Part shown: piece after piece, positions 27,315 through 37,735 of the stretch | Layout of the letters: the number at the start of each line of letters is the position of its first letter | Position numbering within the stretch: the stretch's first letter is position 1 | Assembly (NCBI GenBank): GCA_009746045.1 | Contig: RPFO01000084.1 | Span: 167,501-231,500 of the forward strand | Source of the DNA: Mesostigma viride | Lineage: Eukaryota > Streptophyta > Mesostigmatophyceae > Mesostigmatales > Mesostigmataceae | Direction of reading: 5' to 3' | DNA: 64,000 nucleotides | Position numbers and translations under genes: made by a program | The notes under the pieces: model-generated | The model's database searches: none | What the model saw: the letters and a program-made list of their open reading frames with translations, nothing else | What the model was told of the DNA's origin: nothing

Positions 27315-28114
27315 AAGATCCAGACAAGGACAGGGAGGTGGTGCTTCTGAGCGAGGAGGAGTACAAGGATCTAGAGGGGAGAATCGGCGGCACGGTTCCA
27401 CTTTCACCGTACGAAATGCGTCTGAAGGCGGTGTACGAATTGACTCATCGGTTGTACGAGATTCCGTATGATCTCATCGACGACGAGCTCCCTCAAATTC
27501 TGGACAAGGAGATGGGGAGGAAGGCGTACGTTGGCGTTCGGCAATATTCGAAGTTGACGGGACTAGGAACCAAGGAGCATTTTAGAGACAATCTGTTGAT
27601 TCTGCAGAAGTCAGAGTCCTTGTTTGATTTGAAGGCGTATTCTCGTTTTGGACTAGCACAGTCTCTGGCCATTACGCTCAAGCTACTAGAAGGGACGCCT
27701 ATCATCGACTTCATCACGACGGCTGATCCGTCCAATCTCACAATGAAGTTGACGCGCGACGAGACGATTGCACTAGGGAATAAAATTGATAGCGAAATTG
27801 CCGACAAGGCCTGGTTCATGCGCTCAACATTTGGATACCGGCGGAGGGCAGGCGAGGCTGGTAGTTTGTCTTTTGCGCAATGCAGCGGTCTCATCAACAG
27901 CTTGTTGAACCCGACTCTAGGAATTTATGCCAAGGGGGCGAAGGGCAATAGCCGTGGCGGTGGTTGCTTGGAAATTTCGAAGGCGGACATGCATGCGTTT
28001 CTTGATAGGTATAAACCCTCGTGGTGGGGCGATGAGAAGGATTATTCGATCACGTCGTTGTCTGGCCTGTCGATGGATGAAATCGCTCCTTTCCTGCAGG
28101 GAGCGGATAAGTAG
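27299..28114 (+). pseudogene. C-terminal continuation of the primase-helicase in a shifted frame
   Basis: The frame is open from the C-run at 27295-27300 to the stop at 28112-28114, giving ~270 residues. The first ATG in it is at 27417; there is no ATG at its start. It reads as a helical domain (MRLKAVYELTHRLYEIPYDL, YSRFGLAQSLAITLKLLEGT) ending GLSMDEIAPFLQGADK. Its frame is -1 relative to the helicase. It is open exactly from the homopolymer, so I think it was once the C-terminus of the 928-aa protein. If used alone it could be a separate ~230-aa protein from 27417. No family is recognised for the tail itself. Confidence 0.65.
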
Positions 28115-28232
28115 TTTTAATATTAAAGCCTGTTTTTCTGCCATGCATTTCTTTGTAAAAACGGTTTACAACCTCCAAGACGTCGCGCTCACTGTCTCCT
28201 CGTCTTCGAGTAGACGTCGATCCGGTTCCGGT
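28115..28232. other. Gap between last gene and right TIR
   Basis: About 118 bp with an AATATTAAA stretch after the stop, plausible as a polyadenylation region. No gene is seen. Confidence 0.4.
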
Positions 28233-28943
28233 CACACCCCGCCGCGCGGCCCTCGCCGGCTCCCTCACCCTGCGAGGACATGGCGAAAAATTGGGCGGTC
28301 TTTTCTTAAGAGTAAGTACGTGCAATTTTTCGCCACATCCAACAACCCACGCCACCTCAGCGCCGGCCAGTGGGGGGGGTGGCGAAAAATTGTCCGTTCT
28401 TTCTCTTAAGAGTAACTAAGGACAATTTTTCGCCATCACTCTCACACCTTGACAAAACACCTCCTATGACCCGCGCCAAGGGGTGGCAGGGTGGCGAAAA
28501 ATTGTCCGTTCTTTCTCTTAAGAGTAACTAAGGACAATTTTTCGCCATCACTCTCACACCTTGACAAAACACCTCCCATGACCCGCGCCAAGGGGTGGCG
28601 GGTGGCGAAAAATTGTCCGTTCTTTCTCTTAAGAGTAACTAAGGACAATTTTTCGCCATCCTTGTCACACCCCAAACACACCATCACAACTGCCGGGGTG
28701 GTGACAGATGCCAGCCTAAATGTCACAACCTGGTGAGCAGTGGTGGCAGGGGGGCACTTCTGTTTTTGCAAGTGGTTTAGGGTTTTAGGGTTTAGGGCTT
28801 AGGGTGAGACCCATCCTAGGCCGCGGTCACTATAGGGTCACTATAGGGGTGGCAGATGCCAGCATAAGGGTGGTGCACTTCTCCTAGTCGCGATGACGGA
28901 ATGATGACGGAATGATGATGGAAGCTACTTAATTAATTAATTA
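28233..28943 (-). repeat. PLV right terminal inverted repeat
   Basis: Mirror of 10042-10752 with one visible mismatch (28444). It carries the same palindromes, telomere-like run and outer tandem repeats in reverse order. It ends at ATTAATTAATTA next to the hairpin-bearing tail of a host retroposon. Confidence 0.97.
28281..28657 (-). repeat. Array of four palindromes in the right TIR
   Basis: Units lie at 28281-28334 (divergent), 28380-28434, 28492-28546 and 28603-28657, mirror images of those in the left TIR. The spacing is preserved exactly between the two ends. Confidence 0.9.
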
Positions 28944-29390
28944 AACTCGTGCTCCCGTTGGGGAGTCACGCGGAGCACCGGAGTGCTTAATTTAAACCCT
29001 GTATATATTAAAAATATAATTACTTACAGCAGAGTGAAATCACTCAAACCGGCCAAAGCAAACGCCCAGCTATAAACCTATATACAGAGCCATGTCAAAT
29101 ATAAACCTATATACAGAGCCTGTATATATGCACGTACAACAGGAAGAAAGGGCAGAGACCCCGTTTCTACTTCATGCCATGCAGAGGCATGCCACAGCAG
29201 CAATCGGACACGATAGACGATCCGGCAAGTTCTGTGGGTGCAATAAGACCCATGTCAGTGACTGAGCATATCATCATAACAAGGAGCGTGGGCAAGTAAT
29301 CTGATCACAGCCAGGATGTAGCATGGCTGTACAAGGGCTAAGCTATATATATAGGCTATGGCTGGTTGTGTATCGTGCGTTAGCGGTGCA
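28944..29390 (-). mobile_element. Retroposon 3' end abutting the virus
   Basis: On the minus strand this ends with a CTCC-rich hairpin (GTGACTCCCCAACGGGAGCAC, 28949-28969 reversed) right at the (TTAA)n where the PLV TIR begins. It is followed upstream by the 3' UTR sequence found at 3180-3463 and 37380-37675. The virus therefore sits inside, or directly beside, this retroposon's TTAA tail. Confidence 0.65.
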
Positions 29391-29509
29391 CGTGACTAGG
29401 TATGTATGGTGGCACGGCTAGGCAAACATTCTAGGCATGGTGGCTGCCGGCCATCATTGCCGGCAATGACTACCAATGGTTACAAGCTAGGGCGCTATTC
29501 TAGCCCACA

Positions 29510-29605
29510 CTAGCTGAGGGGGCGACAGTCCACATCTTGTGGTTGATCATCAGGTCCCCGCCCCTCCAGTACACCTTGGGCTTCTGGGGGTCCTGCTTGT
29601 GTAGT
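29510..29605 (-). mobile_element. LINE ORF1 C-terminal scrap
   Basis: On the minus strand this reads HKQDPQKPKVYWRGGDLMIN followed by HKMWTVAP. It matches the end of the ORF1-like region at 32350-32496 (HKQDPKKPKVFWRPRRGGDL). It is a short truncated copy. Confidence 0.55.
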
Positions 29606-29639
29606 GTGCAGTCTGCAATGCTCCCTTAGTACGGGTAAG

Positions 29640-29830
29640 AATGTAGCTCCGTTGGGAGAATATGTAACACATGCGCGCAATGATATCCCTGAGAAGGGGC
29701 ATATGCGGGTTTCTCATACAAAAATTCTGAGCTACAATTACCTGCAGGTGGGGGATGTAAACTGCCACTCACTCTGGGTGCACAAGGTGCACCCGTGCAC
29801 CACCATGATGTATCATACCTAAAGACGAGC
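29640..29830 (-). mobile_element. Retroposon 3' UTR scrap with CTCC hairpin
   Basis: It shares CTCCGTTGGGAG and GAGAAGGGGCATATG with the 3' UTRs at 780-940, 50700-50830 and 59360-59470. No TTAA tail is retained. Confidence 0.55.
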
Positions 29831-31540
29831 CTGGCATGGGGTGGAACATGACTATGGCTAAACTATTATGGCTACTGGGCATGACATCTCAGCAGATGAG
29901 TACTGATAAGTCTCTGCACATATGGTCAAAGCATGGCTAGCTAACTAATCCTTAGGTAGTATGTAGCAGATTGTAAAAAGGTCCATGCTTGAAATTTGTT
30001 TGGAATATATACATGTACGTTTGGCATTTTCGATAAATTACTTGACTGAGGCACCATGGCGCACTGCTTGTTGTGGAGATACAGTAGTTGTCTCGCTTAA
30101 AATTGTTAATAAACTTGGGCATCGACAATCAATTGTCGCATTCTAAATAGTGGCTTCAACTTTAATTTGACAACGTGTGAGCTCCCACGTTTTCCGCGAC
30201 CCCATTGCATGTGGTGGCCGTGTTTCAGTGCAATGGTCCTTGTATCCGCCGGTACAGACAGGAAAGCCTCAATCATGCATCTGGACGTGCGCCACCCTTG
30301 GTGACTGGCAAAGTCTGAAGCAGACGGAGGTGGCGGATCGATGCGGAGGAAGCGCCCATGATGGACCTATCGAAGGCGGCTAAGCCGGCACGGCTTAGGT
30401 GTCGATCCCGGCCCCGTGAGCGAGGACTCTTCATCCTCATATTTGTGCCAGATTTGGGTCAGGGTGGATGGAGATCGAGACACAATGGTGGAAGTCCCGA
30501 AACGGCTCAACTGAGTTCATGGACCCGAGTGGTTGAGTGGAGTTTGGCAAGAAGACAATTTCAACACCTGACCACGGTCAAGGTGCCAGTATGGGATAGC
30601 CGTGGGCAGTGCATGGGCTATGATGCTAAGTATAACAGTAAGATGCACTTGCTGCTAGGTTTTTCCCACCAGAGGGTTCCAAAGGCGGAAAGCTTGAGCG
30701 GGTTACATATTGCCAGGCTAGGCCGAGTTGGGTGACCATGAGAACGTGACGCTTAACAATGGCAAGAGCTGGGTGAGTGCGGCCGACCATGGGCTACGGA
30801 GATGAAGAGTTGTTGAACAGATCGAGGATTGCCAGGATTGCCCTAAGCACTAGTAAGTAAGAGGATACCGTCAACTAGTTTGGATTGACATGCAGTAAGC
30901 TAGCGTCCCAATTGATCAGATGATTCAGATCATTACACATTGGGCATCTATTATGACCGTGACGCCATTGCTTAGTCATGATCATGCATCTTCCATGCAT
31001 CCCCGGCTCTGACCCCAGAGATAGATGCATCGATGCTACGAAAATGTCTGAACTTGACATGGTTGATGGCAGAGCTCAGAACTTTTGCGTCTGAGCCCTG
31101 GCGCAAATTCAGTCAGATCACTTGCAACCGATGCGTCTCTTGAAGATGCACCCGCCAGTATAATCAGTTACGGCAGAAAAGCAGTATCGAACATGCAAGT
31201 TAAGCACGTGACACGATTCAGGCTATGACGTCCCCAAATTAAAGCTAAGCGCGGTCTGGAAAAGGAGCCTTTCCGGGTTCCTCACTGCACCGCCCTGGAT
31301 CCCAACCCTAGCTGGCACTCGCTCTTGCTCTCGCTCAGCCGCCCAGCTATAGATGATCGACCTGGTTACTCATCGCCAAGCCCTGAGCCCATGCAAGAAA
31401 TAACGGCTTCTCGACCATACGGTACCCCGGCCCATGATACTTTTTCCTTTCACGATTGGCAACGGCCTGTTCAGTGTTCAAGATCTCGAGAATGCGATCA
31501 TCATCATCCACTGAGTAATTATCACGGGAACGCAAGATTG
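29831..31540. other. No recognisable gene, ~1.7 kb
   Basis: Several short frames without domains. A tRNA-like block (GGTGTCGATCCCGGCC near 30397) has no convincing cloverleaf. It may be degraded transposon DNA. Confidence 0.35.
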
Positions 31541-32496
31541 TTTTGCCCTCGGGGGATAAATTCGACCATGATGGGGATAGATTCGAGCCACTGTTGGACT
31601 GGCTCTTCGAAACCAAGGTCGCCCACAAGCTTCAACCCCATGTCATGGCGCTGCAGGCCGCGGCGCAGGCTTCATGCAGCTGCGCACATGCCGCCCTACT
31701 CTCTCGCCTCAACCAGCTAGGTGAAGGGCAAGTGCGGCCTGAGCTCGTCAAGCTAGACGCTTGAAGCCATTACCGCCCAACCAATCCGAGGCCCTGGCCG
31801 CGCAGGTTCCGCAGATTACGGCGCAGACGTCCGCCGTCGCTGGCCAGCCAACCCGGAAGCTAGCTAGGCAGATGGCGGCCTCGGGACCTGCCGCACTCCT
31901 ACGCGGACCTACTGCGGTCAGCGACCACCTCAACCGGCGGACGCCATATTAGCTGCACGCAGCTGCAGGAGATCGGGAAGCCCGGCCACCGCTGAGCAGA
32001 AGAACGCGAGGACACCGACCGCGCCCGCCGCTGCAATGCCGAGTGCATGGTGCTGCATCGTTTCGAGCAGCAGCCAGGGGAGACGGCCTATAGTGACTCT
32101 TGTCTCTCTTAAGGCCGGACTCAGGAGCAACTGCTAGACTTGCCCAACTACATGGACCTCGCAGGTGAGCTAGAGCTGAGTGGGCACCGCCTTAATCCCC
32201 ACTCACGTGCTGGACAAGGCGACACCCACACCAGTCCTGCTCACCTTAAGATGGCCGGCATGGAGGATAAGGACAGTTCCTCTCTCGCCGCGGAACTTGC
32301 ATTACTTCCCCTGAATGCATGGATGACGACCCGACCGGCGCCCGCTCAGCAGCATGCAGCAGCGACGCGACCTGTGGCCGGAGTACCTCCGCCACAAGCA
32401 AGACCCCAAGAAGCCCAAGGTGTTCTGGAGGCCGCGGAGGGGCGGGGACCTGATAGTCAACAACCAGCTGTGGACACCCCCCACGGGCTAGACTAG
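31541..32496 (+). mobile_element. ORF1-like retroposon remnant, second family
   Basis: On the plus strand the frame near 31550-31760 reads FDHDGDRFEPLLDWLFETKV. After frame changes the end reads RRDLWPEYLRHKQDPKKPKV and stops at 32494. The RRxLWPxYL block is the same C-terminal motif as in the other ORF1 family, so this is a related but distinct LINE ORF1. Frameshifts make it non-coding now. Confidence 0.5.
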
Positions 32497-32512
32497 CCAT
32501 ATTAGCCACACC

Positions 32513-32830
32513 CATTAATTAATCACTATACTTTTCGTCCGAGGGTAGTAAAAAGGATCCGAGGCGTAAATTACGAGGTCTTATCTTACTACCTAGATAC
32601 GAGGCGTGAGATCCAACGCCGTAATCATTACTACCTATCATCCTACGTAGTAATTTTACTAGCCGTAAGTAAGAGTAACGTTACGACTGCACATCTTTGG
32701 TAGTACATTACCGACAGAGTAAATTACCGCGACGGGTCTTGGTTGGTAATCTACCACCTGTAGATTAGGTGCCAGTGATCCGATGCTGTAAGATACGTTT
32801 CAGTAAGTTACTTCGGGGATCTTTGCCTGT
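32513..32830. repeat. AT-rich repeat shared with 46.1-46.8 kb
   Basis: It starts with TTAATTAATCACTATACTTT then TCGTCCGAGGGTAGTAAAAA. The same sequence occurs inverted at 46685-46755. Inside are spaced TACTACC/TTACGAGG motifs. This looks like the end of a non-autonomous element family. Confidence 0.55.
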
Positions 32831-33029
32831 ACACGGCCAGATGGATAATTATATTGTAATGGAGAAGTGGGAGAACGTGCGTGTCTATTAGCAAATGCAG
32901 CGAAATATAAAAATGTAGTTATCAGCCTTTTTCGCCTATTCAGCAGTTGTCGTTGTCGGCCGTTGTCATTAAGCGGCTATAGATTATGTGTGCTGGGGCC
33001 GGTGAAAAGACGCTAGCAAAGTTCGTCTG

Positions 33030-34138
33030 AATGGCGTCCAATAGAGGGGATTTTATTCTTAGTGGATTGTTGGACGAGGAGAAGGCGAGGTTGCTGGCGG
33101 AGAATGCGAAAGAGCAGAGGGAAGCAGGAAGCCGTGCGTGGAAGATGAGGTAACGGGATGGAGTGTGGGCCCTGGCTTCTGGTTATGAAATGATGGCGGT
33201 TGCAGGCCAGCCGTGCTCGCTGGTAATGGGTGCGTGGTGTTGAAATCCAAGTTCTGCGCGTATTCTGTTTTTTGGTCAATGATTGAAGGGATGTCGCCTT
33301 GTTTTATTTTTGTGCATCTGCGTCCCGTCGTGACTGCCTCGTCATGGACGCCCAGGGGTAGAAGTTCGAACGAGGGAATGATTTTTCAAACGCCTGGATA
33401 TGTTATGATAGTACGAATAAATGGTAATGGGTAGAGGCGGCCAAAATTTTGTTGGAAGTGTGCCAACGCCGCACATACGACTTGAACAACCCTAGGTATC
33501 TTAGGAAAAGGAAACACGGATACGTCGGAGTGGAGGAAGAGGAAGACGATGACGATGGTGAAGATGGAGAGGTTTACAATGGAGGCCTTGAGAATGGGGA
33601 GACATTGAATCAGGAGAGCAGGGTAGCGGTGAGTGGCCCGTCATGAATTACATTGTGGTTGCAGTTGTTAGCGAGGCGTGTTGATTGCTTCTTGCCGCGG
33701 GTAATCGCTAGCGCGCATAACCTTCTTTTTTCAACAGGTGTTCTGGTGCATTGACTGCCGCAAAGCAATTAATGGGACTGATTATGTGCCTATCATGCCG
33801 TTTGGGAATCATACATTGCCAACATTTCGTGTTTAGAAGGCGCGCCTTCAGAAGCATATTCAGCACCGCACGAGCCAGGTGCTGAAGGCGTGCTTGGAGA
33901 GGAAGGGGTATAAAGTGCGCATGACCGCATCGAAGAAGAAGAAGCAGCAGGAATCGGGCAAGACCATGATAACCGAGCCAGGATTGGCTTTCGTGCATGC
34001 AGTACATGGTGCGGCGCAGGCAGTGAATGCTGCATCGATTGCAGCGGTGCAGCCTGTGGCCATGGCGGTGCAGGGCGCGGGTCCTGAAGTGTGGGCGTTG
34101 GCGAAGCAGATTCACGATGCTGTCATGGCCACGTTGTG
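33030..34138 (+). pseudogene. Transposon-derived gene with Zn-finger-like exon and premature stop
   Basis: Probable exon 1 (33030-33149) starts ATG (MASNRGDFILSGLLDEEKAR) and ends at a GTAACG donor. A second exon-like frame at about 33435-33630 is acidic (GVEEEEDDDDGEDGE). A third (from 33739 after TTTTTCAACAG) reads VFWCIDCRKAINGTDYVPIM. It then has a TAG at 33834-33836 and continues in frame with a C2H2-like HIQHRTSQVL and a long helical tail to TGA at 34136. A CxxC...H layout suggests a BED-like DNA-binding domain of a transposase-related protein. The stop makes it a pseudogene as read. The exact splice phases do not fit cleanly. Confidence 0.4.
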
Positions 34139-34204
34139 AAGCCAAGGAATGGGTGTTGGTTCCAGTCAGGTGCCTCGCCCGGAGGAAGCTTTTCTGCTGT
34201 AAGC

Positions 34205-34310
34205 AGAGGTGCGGCATCAAGCATTTGCAATCGCCATGAGAGCAGTGGAGATGTCAGCGGCATGAAGCATTTGCAATCGCCATGAGAGCAGTGGAGATGT
34301 CTGCGGCATT
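34205..34310 (+). repeat. Tandem duplication of ~50 bp
   Basis: The block GCATTTGCAATCGCCATGAG...GGAGATGTC occurs twice in succession with two or three changes, just after the pseudogene. Confidence 0.75.
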
Positions 34311-35099
34311 GGGAGATCTGCAGACAATTGCAGGAGGACATTGTGCGGTACGCTTGTAGGGTGTATGCTGTGTTGTTCCGCTCGCTAATGGACATGTGCC
34401 CCTGTAACCTCTTCCAGGCTAGTATCTGCTATCCACCTCTTCAGGCTTGAAAAGTAAATTGCTGTACGGTTCACAATTGGCATGGCTTGACATGCACGCG
34501 TCCTTGACTGTGGTCTGCATGGGTTTGGGGTTTAGCGGTTTACATCAGACTCTGCTGTGTGTCTGCTTAATCAGCCGACGTGTCACATGGGGACAGCAAC
34601 GGCGCTGGGATGCAGCCCGGTGTGAATGCGAGTAAGGTACGCGCTGTCATGCATGGCGGATGGGGCGTGGAAGCCACGACCCACGTTTTTGTGTGTGCAC
34701 GGGGGGCTAGGGGGCAAGTCGTTGTGTTGCTGCCATCCATATGGCCATGGATATGCGGGAAGCTTTCCCTGTACCCATACTTAATGATGCATGGACTGGT
34801 TGTGACAGCCAAGGGTTTAGCTGTCGTGGGTTTGCTGAGTGATCATGGCAGTCTGCTAGGCTGGTGCTAGAACAGCAATAGCGCGGTTACTGCTATGTCT
34901 TGCCCGTGCTAACTGATGCTGCAGCCATGCGTGGAGCGCGAATCGTCCCGAGAGGAGAAGGAGGAGGCGGGGCCGGTGCACCCATGGGCAGGGCCGGAGA
35001 AGAAGGACGCGGAGCACCCAGTGTGGGAGAAGGAGAAGGCGGGGAAGCACTGAAGCTCCACCCCATGTCAGGCCTCTAGTATAGGTGCCAGTTAACTAA

Positions 35100-35320
35100 A
35101 CCCATGCACGTGCAGGTTGTAGCTCAGAATGTATTTAAAATCATATGCCCCTTTTCAGGTATATGTGTAACAGTGACTCCCAACGGATATATGTTCCTAA
35201 TTTATTAAATTCTTACTGAATAATTGTTGTCTTTATGAACCCATGAAGAGCAAAGCCCGGTGGGGAGTACATGTAACGCATTACCACGAGAAGGGGTCCC
35301 CACACCGCATTTCTTCGCTC
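35100..35320 (+). mobile_element. Retroposon 3' UTR with CTCC hairpin, partial
   Basis: It contains GTAGCTCAGAATGTATTTAA, CATATGCCCCTTTTC and ACTCCCAACGGA, as in the other copies, in the plus orientation. The tail region (TTTATTAAATTCTTA) is degenerate. No coding part precedes it clearly. Confidence 0.45.
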
Positions 35321-35691
35321 TCTGTTCCTATGCAGAACAAGAAGAGGTGGAAGACCAATGTCCCGGCTCACACGCCAGCCCATGTGGGTAAGCCCCCTCC
35401 CCCAAAGCGGAAGGGGCGCTTTGGGGAGAAGTGTAGTGAGGATTTTGTAGACTAGATAGCACTAACTTACTTACACCAGACCTGGCAATAAACAAGCATT
35501 GATGGGATGGACCCAGCGATACATAATGGGCGTGCATGCGTAAAAAATATACACTATGCATGGCCCAATGGGCATGCATTCAAATAATTACAAATGAAGG
35601 CCGCCATGAGAGCACTGAAGCTAAACCAGACCGGGCCACAATTAACCCTCCAGCACCAAAGTTCCACTGCATCATGTAAGACAAGCCTGAC

Positions 35692-36664
35692 ATCCATCCA
35701 TCCATCCATCCATCCATCCATCCATCCATCCATCCATCCATCCATCCATCCATCCATCCATCCATCCATCCATCCATCCATCCATCCATCCATCCATCCA
35801 TCCATCCATCCATCCATCCATCCATCCATCCATCCATCCATCCATCCATCCATCCATCCATCCATCCATCCATCCATCCATCCATCCATCCATCCATCCA
35901 TCCATCCATCCATCCATCCATCCATCCATCCATCCATCCATCCATCCATCCATCCATCCATCCATCCATCCATCCATCCATCCATCCATCCATCCATCCA
36001 TCCATCCATCCATCCATCCATCCATCCATCCATCCATCCATCCATCCATCCATCCATCCATCCATCCATCCATCCATCCATCCATCCATCCATCCATCCA
36101 TCCATCCATCCATCCATCCATCCATCCATCCATCCATCCATCCATCCATCCATCCATCCATCCATCCATCCATCCATCCATCCATCCATCCATCCATCCA
36201 TCCATCCATCCATCCATCCATCCATCCATCCATCCATCCATCCATCCATCCATCCATCCATCCATCCATCCATCCATCCATCCATCCATCCATCCATCCA
36301 TCCATCCATCCATCCATCCATCCATCCATCCATCCATCCATCCATCCATCCATCCATCCATCCATCCATCCATCCATCCATCCATCCATCCATCCATCCA
36401 TCCATCCATCCATCCATCCATCCATCCATCCATCCATCCATCCATCCATCCATCCATCCATCCATCCATCCATCCATCCATCCATCCATCCATCCATCCA
36501 TCCATCCATCCATCCATCCATCCATCCATCCATCCATCCATCCATCCATCCATCCATCCATCCATCCATCCATCCATCCATCCATCCATCCATCCATCCA
36601 TCCATCCATCCATCCATCCATCCATCCATCCATCCATCCATCCATCCATCCATCCATCCATCCA
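35692..36664. repeat. (TCCA)n microsatellite, ~970 bp
   Basis: Essentially perfect CATC/TCCA repeats, giving artificial HPSI and MDGW reading frames. It sits immediately 5' of a LINE 3' end and ends exactly at its first coding base, so it may have grown from a GATG run in the retroposon 3' UTR. Confidence 0.98.
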
Positions 36665-37045
36665 CGTTAGACGCCGCAAGGCCCGCACCTTCAAAGAACA
36701 GCTAGTAGAGGACATGGGGGGCCTAGGCCTCTCCGTGATTTGGAAGAAGATGATGGACAAGGCCAAGTGGGCCCAGGTCATAGAGGACAACGAGCCCCCC
36801 CCAGTGGGGAAGCGCCCGCGTGTGCAATCCCGCGGGAGGCACGCTAGATAGCTCCCCCCAGGGCAGCGTGCGGCTGCCTAGATAGATGATGTAGTTAGAA
36901 TGTTGTTAGATAGATGTAGTATGTAGCCAATGTAGATAGATTAGACCGGTAGGAATGTGTGCGCCCATCCATCCATTCATCGGGGTTAATGCTCCGTGAC
37001 TCCCCAACGGGAGCACGAGTCTAATTAATTAATTAATTAATTAAT
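36665..37045 (+). mobile_element. LINE 3' end: RT C-terminus, UTR, hairpin and TTAA tail
   Basis: The coding stretch begins [20 protein letters not shown] and ends [13 protein letters not shown] before TAG near 36850. This is the typical C-terminal closing segment of LINE reverse transcriptases. The UTR has GATAGATGTAG repeats, the hairpin GTGACTCCCCAACGGGAGCAC (36998-37018) and (TTAA)n at 37021-37045. It is better preserved than the copy at 2183-2570, without the internal stop. Confidence 0.65.
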
Positions 37046-37372
37046 CCATCCATCCATCCATCCATCCATCCATCCATCCATCCATCCATCCATCCATCCA
37101 TCCATCCATCCATCCATCCATCCATCCATCCATCCATCCATCCATCCATCCATCCATCCATCCATCCATCCATCCATCCATCCATCCATCCATCCATCCA
37201 TCCATCCATCCATCCATCCATCCATCCATCCATCCATCCATCCATCCATCCATCCATCCATCCATCCATCCATCCATCCATCCATCCATCCATCCATCCA
37301 TCCATCCATCCATCCATCCATCCATCCATCCATCCATCCATCCATCCATCCATCCATCCATCCATCCATCCA
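37046..37372. repeat. (TCCA)n microsatellite, ~330 bp
   Basis: A second, perfect CATC array directly follows the TTAA tail of the LINE. Confidence 0.98.
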
Positions 37373-37379
37373 TTGATCG

Positions 37380-37675
37380 GGGTATAGTCCTAGTACAGCC
37401 ATGCTACGTCCTGGCTATGATGAGATTACTTGCCCACGCTCCTAGTGTTATGCCATGCTCACATGGGTCTTATTGCACCCACAGATTGCCGGATCGTTGG
37501 CGTGTCCGTTTAGCTAGCGTTCCCGAATGCAGCTGTGGCATGCCTTAGGCATGAAGGAGACTGGGGGTCTCTGCCCTTTCTCCTGTTGTGCACACACAGG
37601 GATTAAAAGCACTTCGGTGCTCCGTGACTCCCCAACAGGAGCACGTGTTTAATTAATTAATTAATTAATTAATCG
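37380..37675 (+). mobile_element. Retroposon 3' end, second copy of the 3180 unit
   Basis: It is near-identical to 3180-3463, with the same hairpin and (TTAA)n tail (37648-37675). A degraded copy of the hairpin/tail follows at 37676-37735 (GCTCCTTGACTCCCTAATGG), suggesting nested or serial insertions. Confidence 0.65.
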
Positions 37676-37735
37676 GGGTTAGCTAATGCTCCTTGACTCC
37701 CTAATGGGGGCATGAGTTTAATAAATGAATTAAGT

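Larger units (their letters stand above)
10042..28943. mobile_element. Integrated Polinton-like virus (PLV), 18.9 kb
   Basis: The element is defined by inverted terminal repeats at 10042-10752 and 28233-28943. It holds a coherent virus gene set: double-jelly-roll major capsid protein, penton-like protein, A32-like packaging ATPase, tyrosine recombinase and AEP primase-helicase. Virion genes lie left and read leftwards; replication and packaging genes lie right and read rightwards. There is no family-B polymerase, no retroviral integrase and no visible protease, which separates it from Polintons/Mavericks and from mavirus-type virophages and fits PLVs of algae. The outer ~15 bp are (TTAA)n, which is self-complementary, so the exact outer border is uncertain by that much. 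Five single-base frameshifts break core genes in this copy. Confidence 0.92.

Noticed and set aside
10041-28944. Target-site duplication for the virus
   Set aside because: The bordering TTAA repeats are self-complementary and widespread, so a duplication cannot be told from the TIR edge.
30340-30440. Possible tRNA gene (GGTGTCGATCCCGGCC)
   Set aside because: T-loop-like sequence only; no acceptor or anticodon stem could be paired.
31120-31270. Possible 5S rRNA-like box (GTTAAGC, GCTAAGCGCGG)
   Set aside because: Too little similarity and wrong spacing for a 5S gene.
35554-37402. Long HPSI and MDGW reading frames
   Set aside because: Pure products of the CATC microsatellites.
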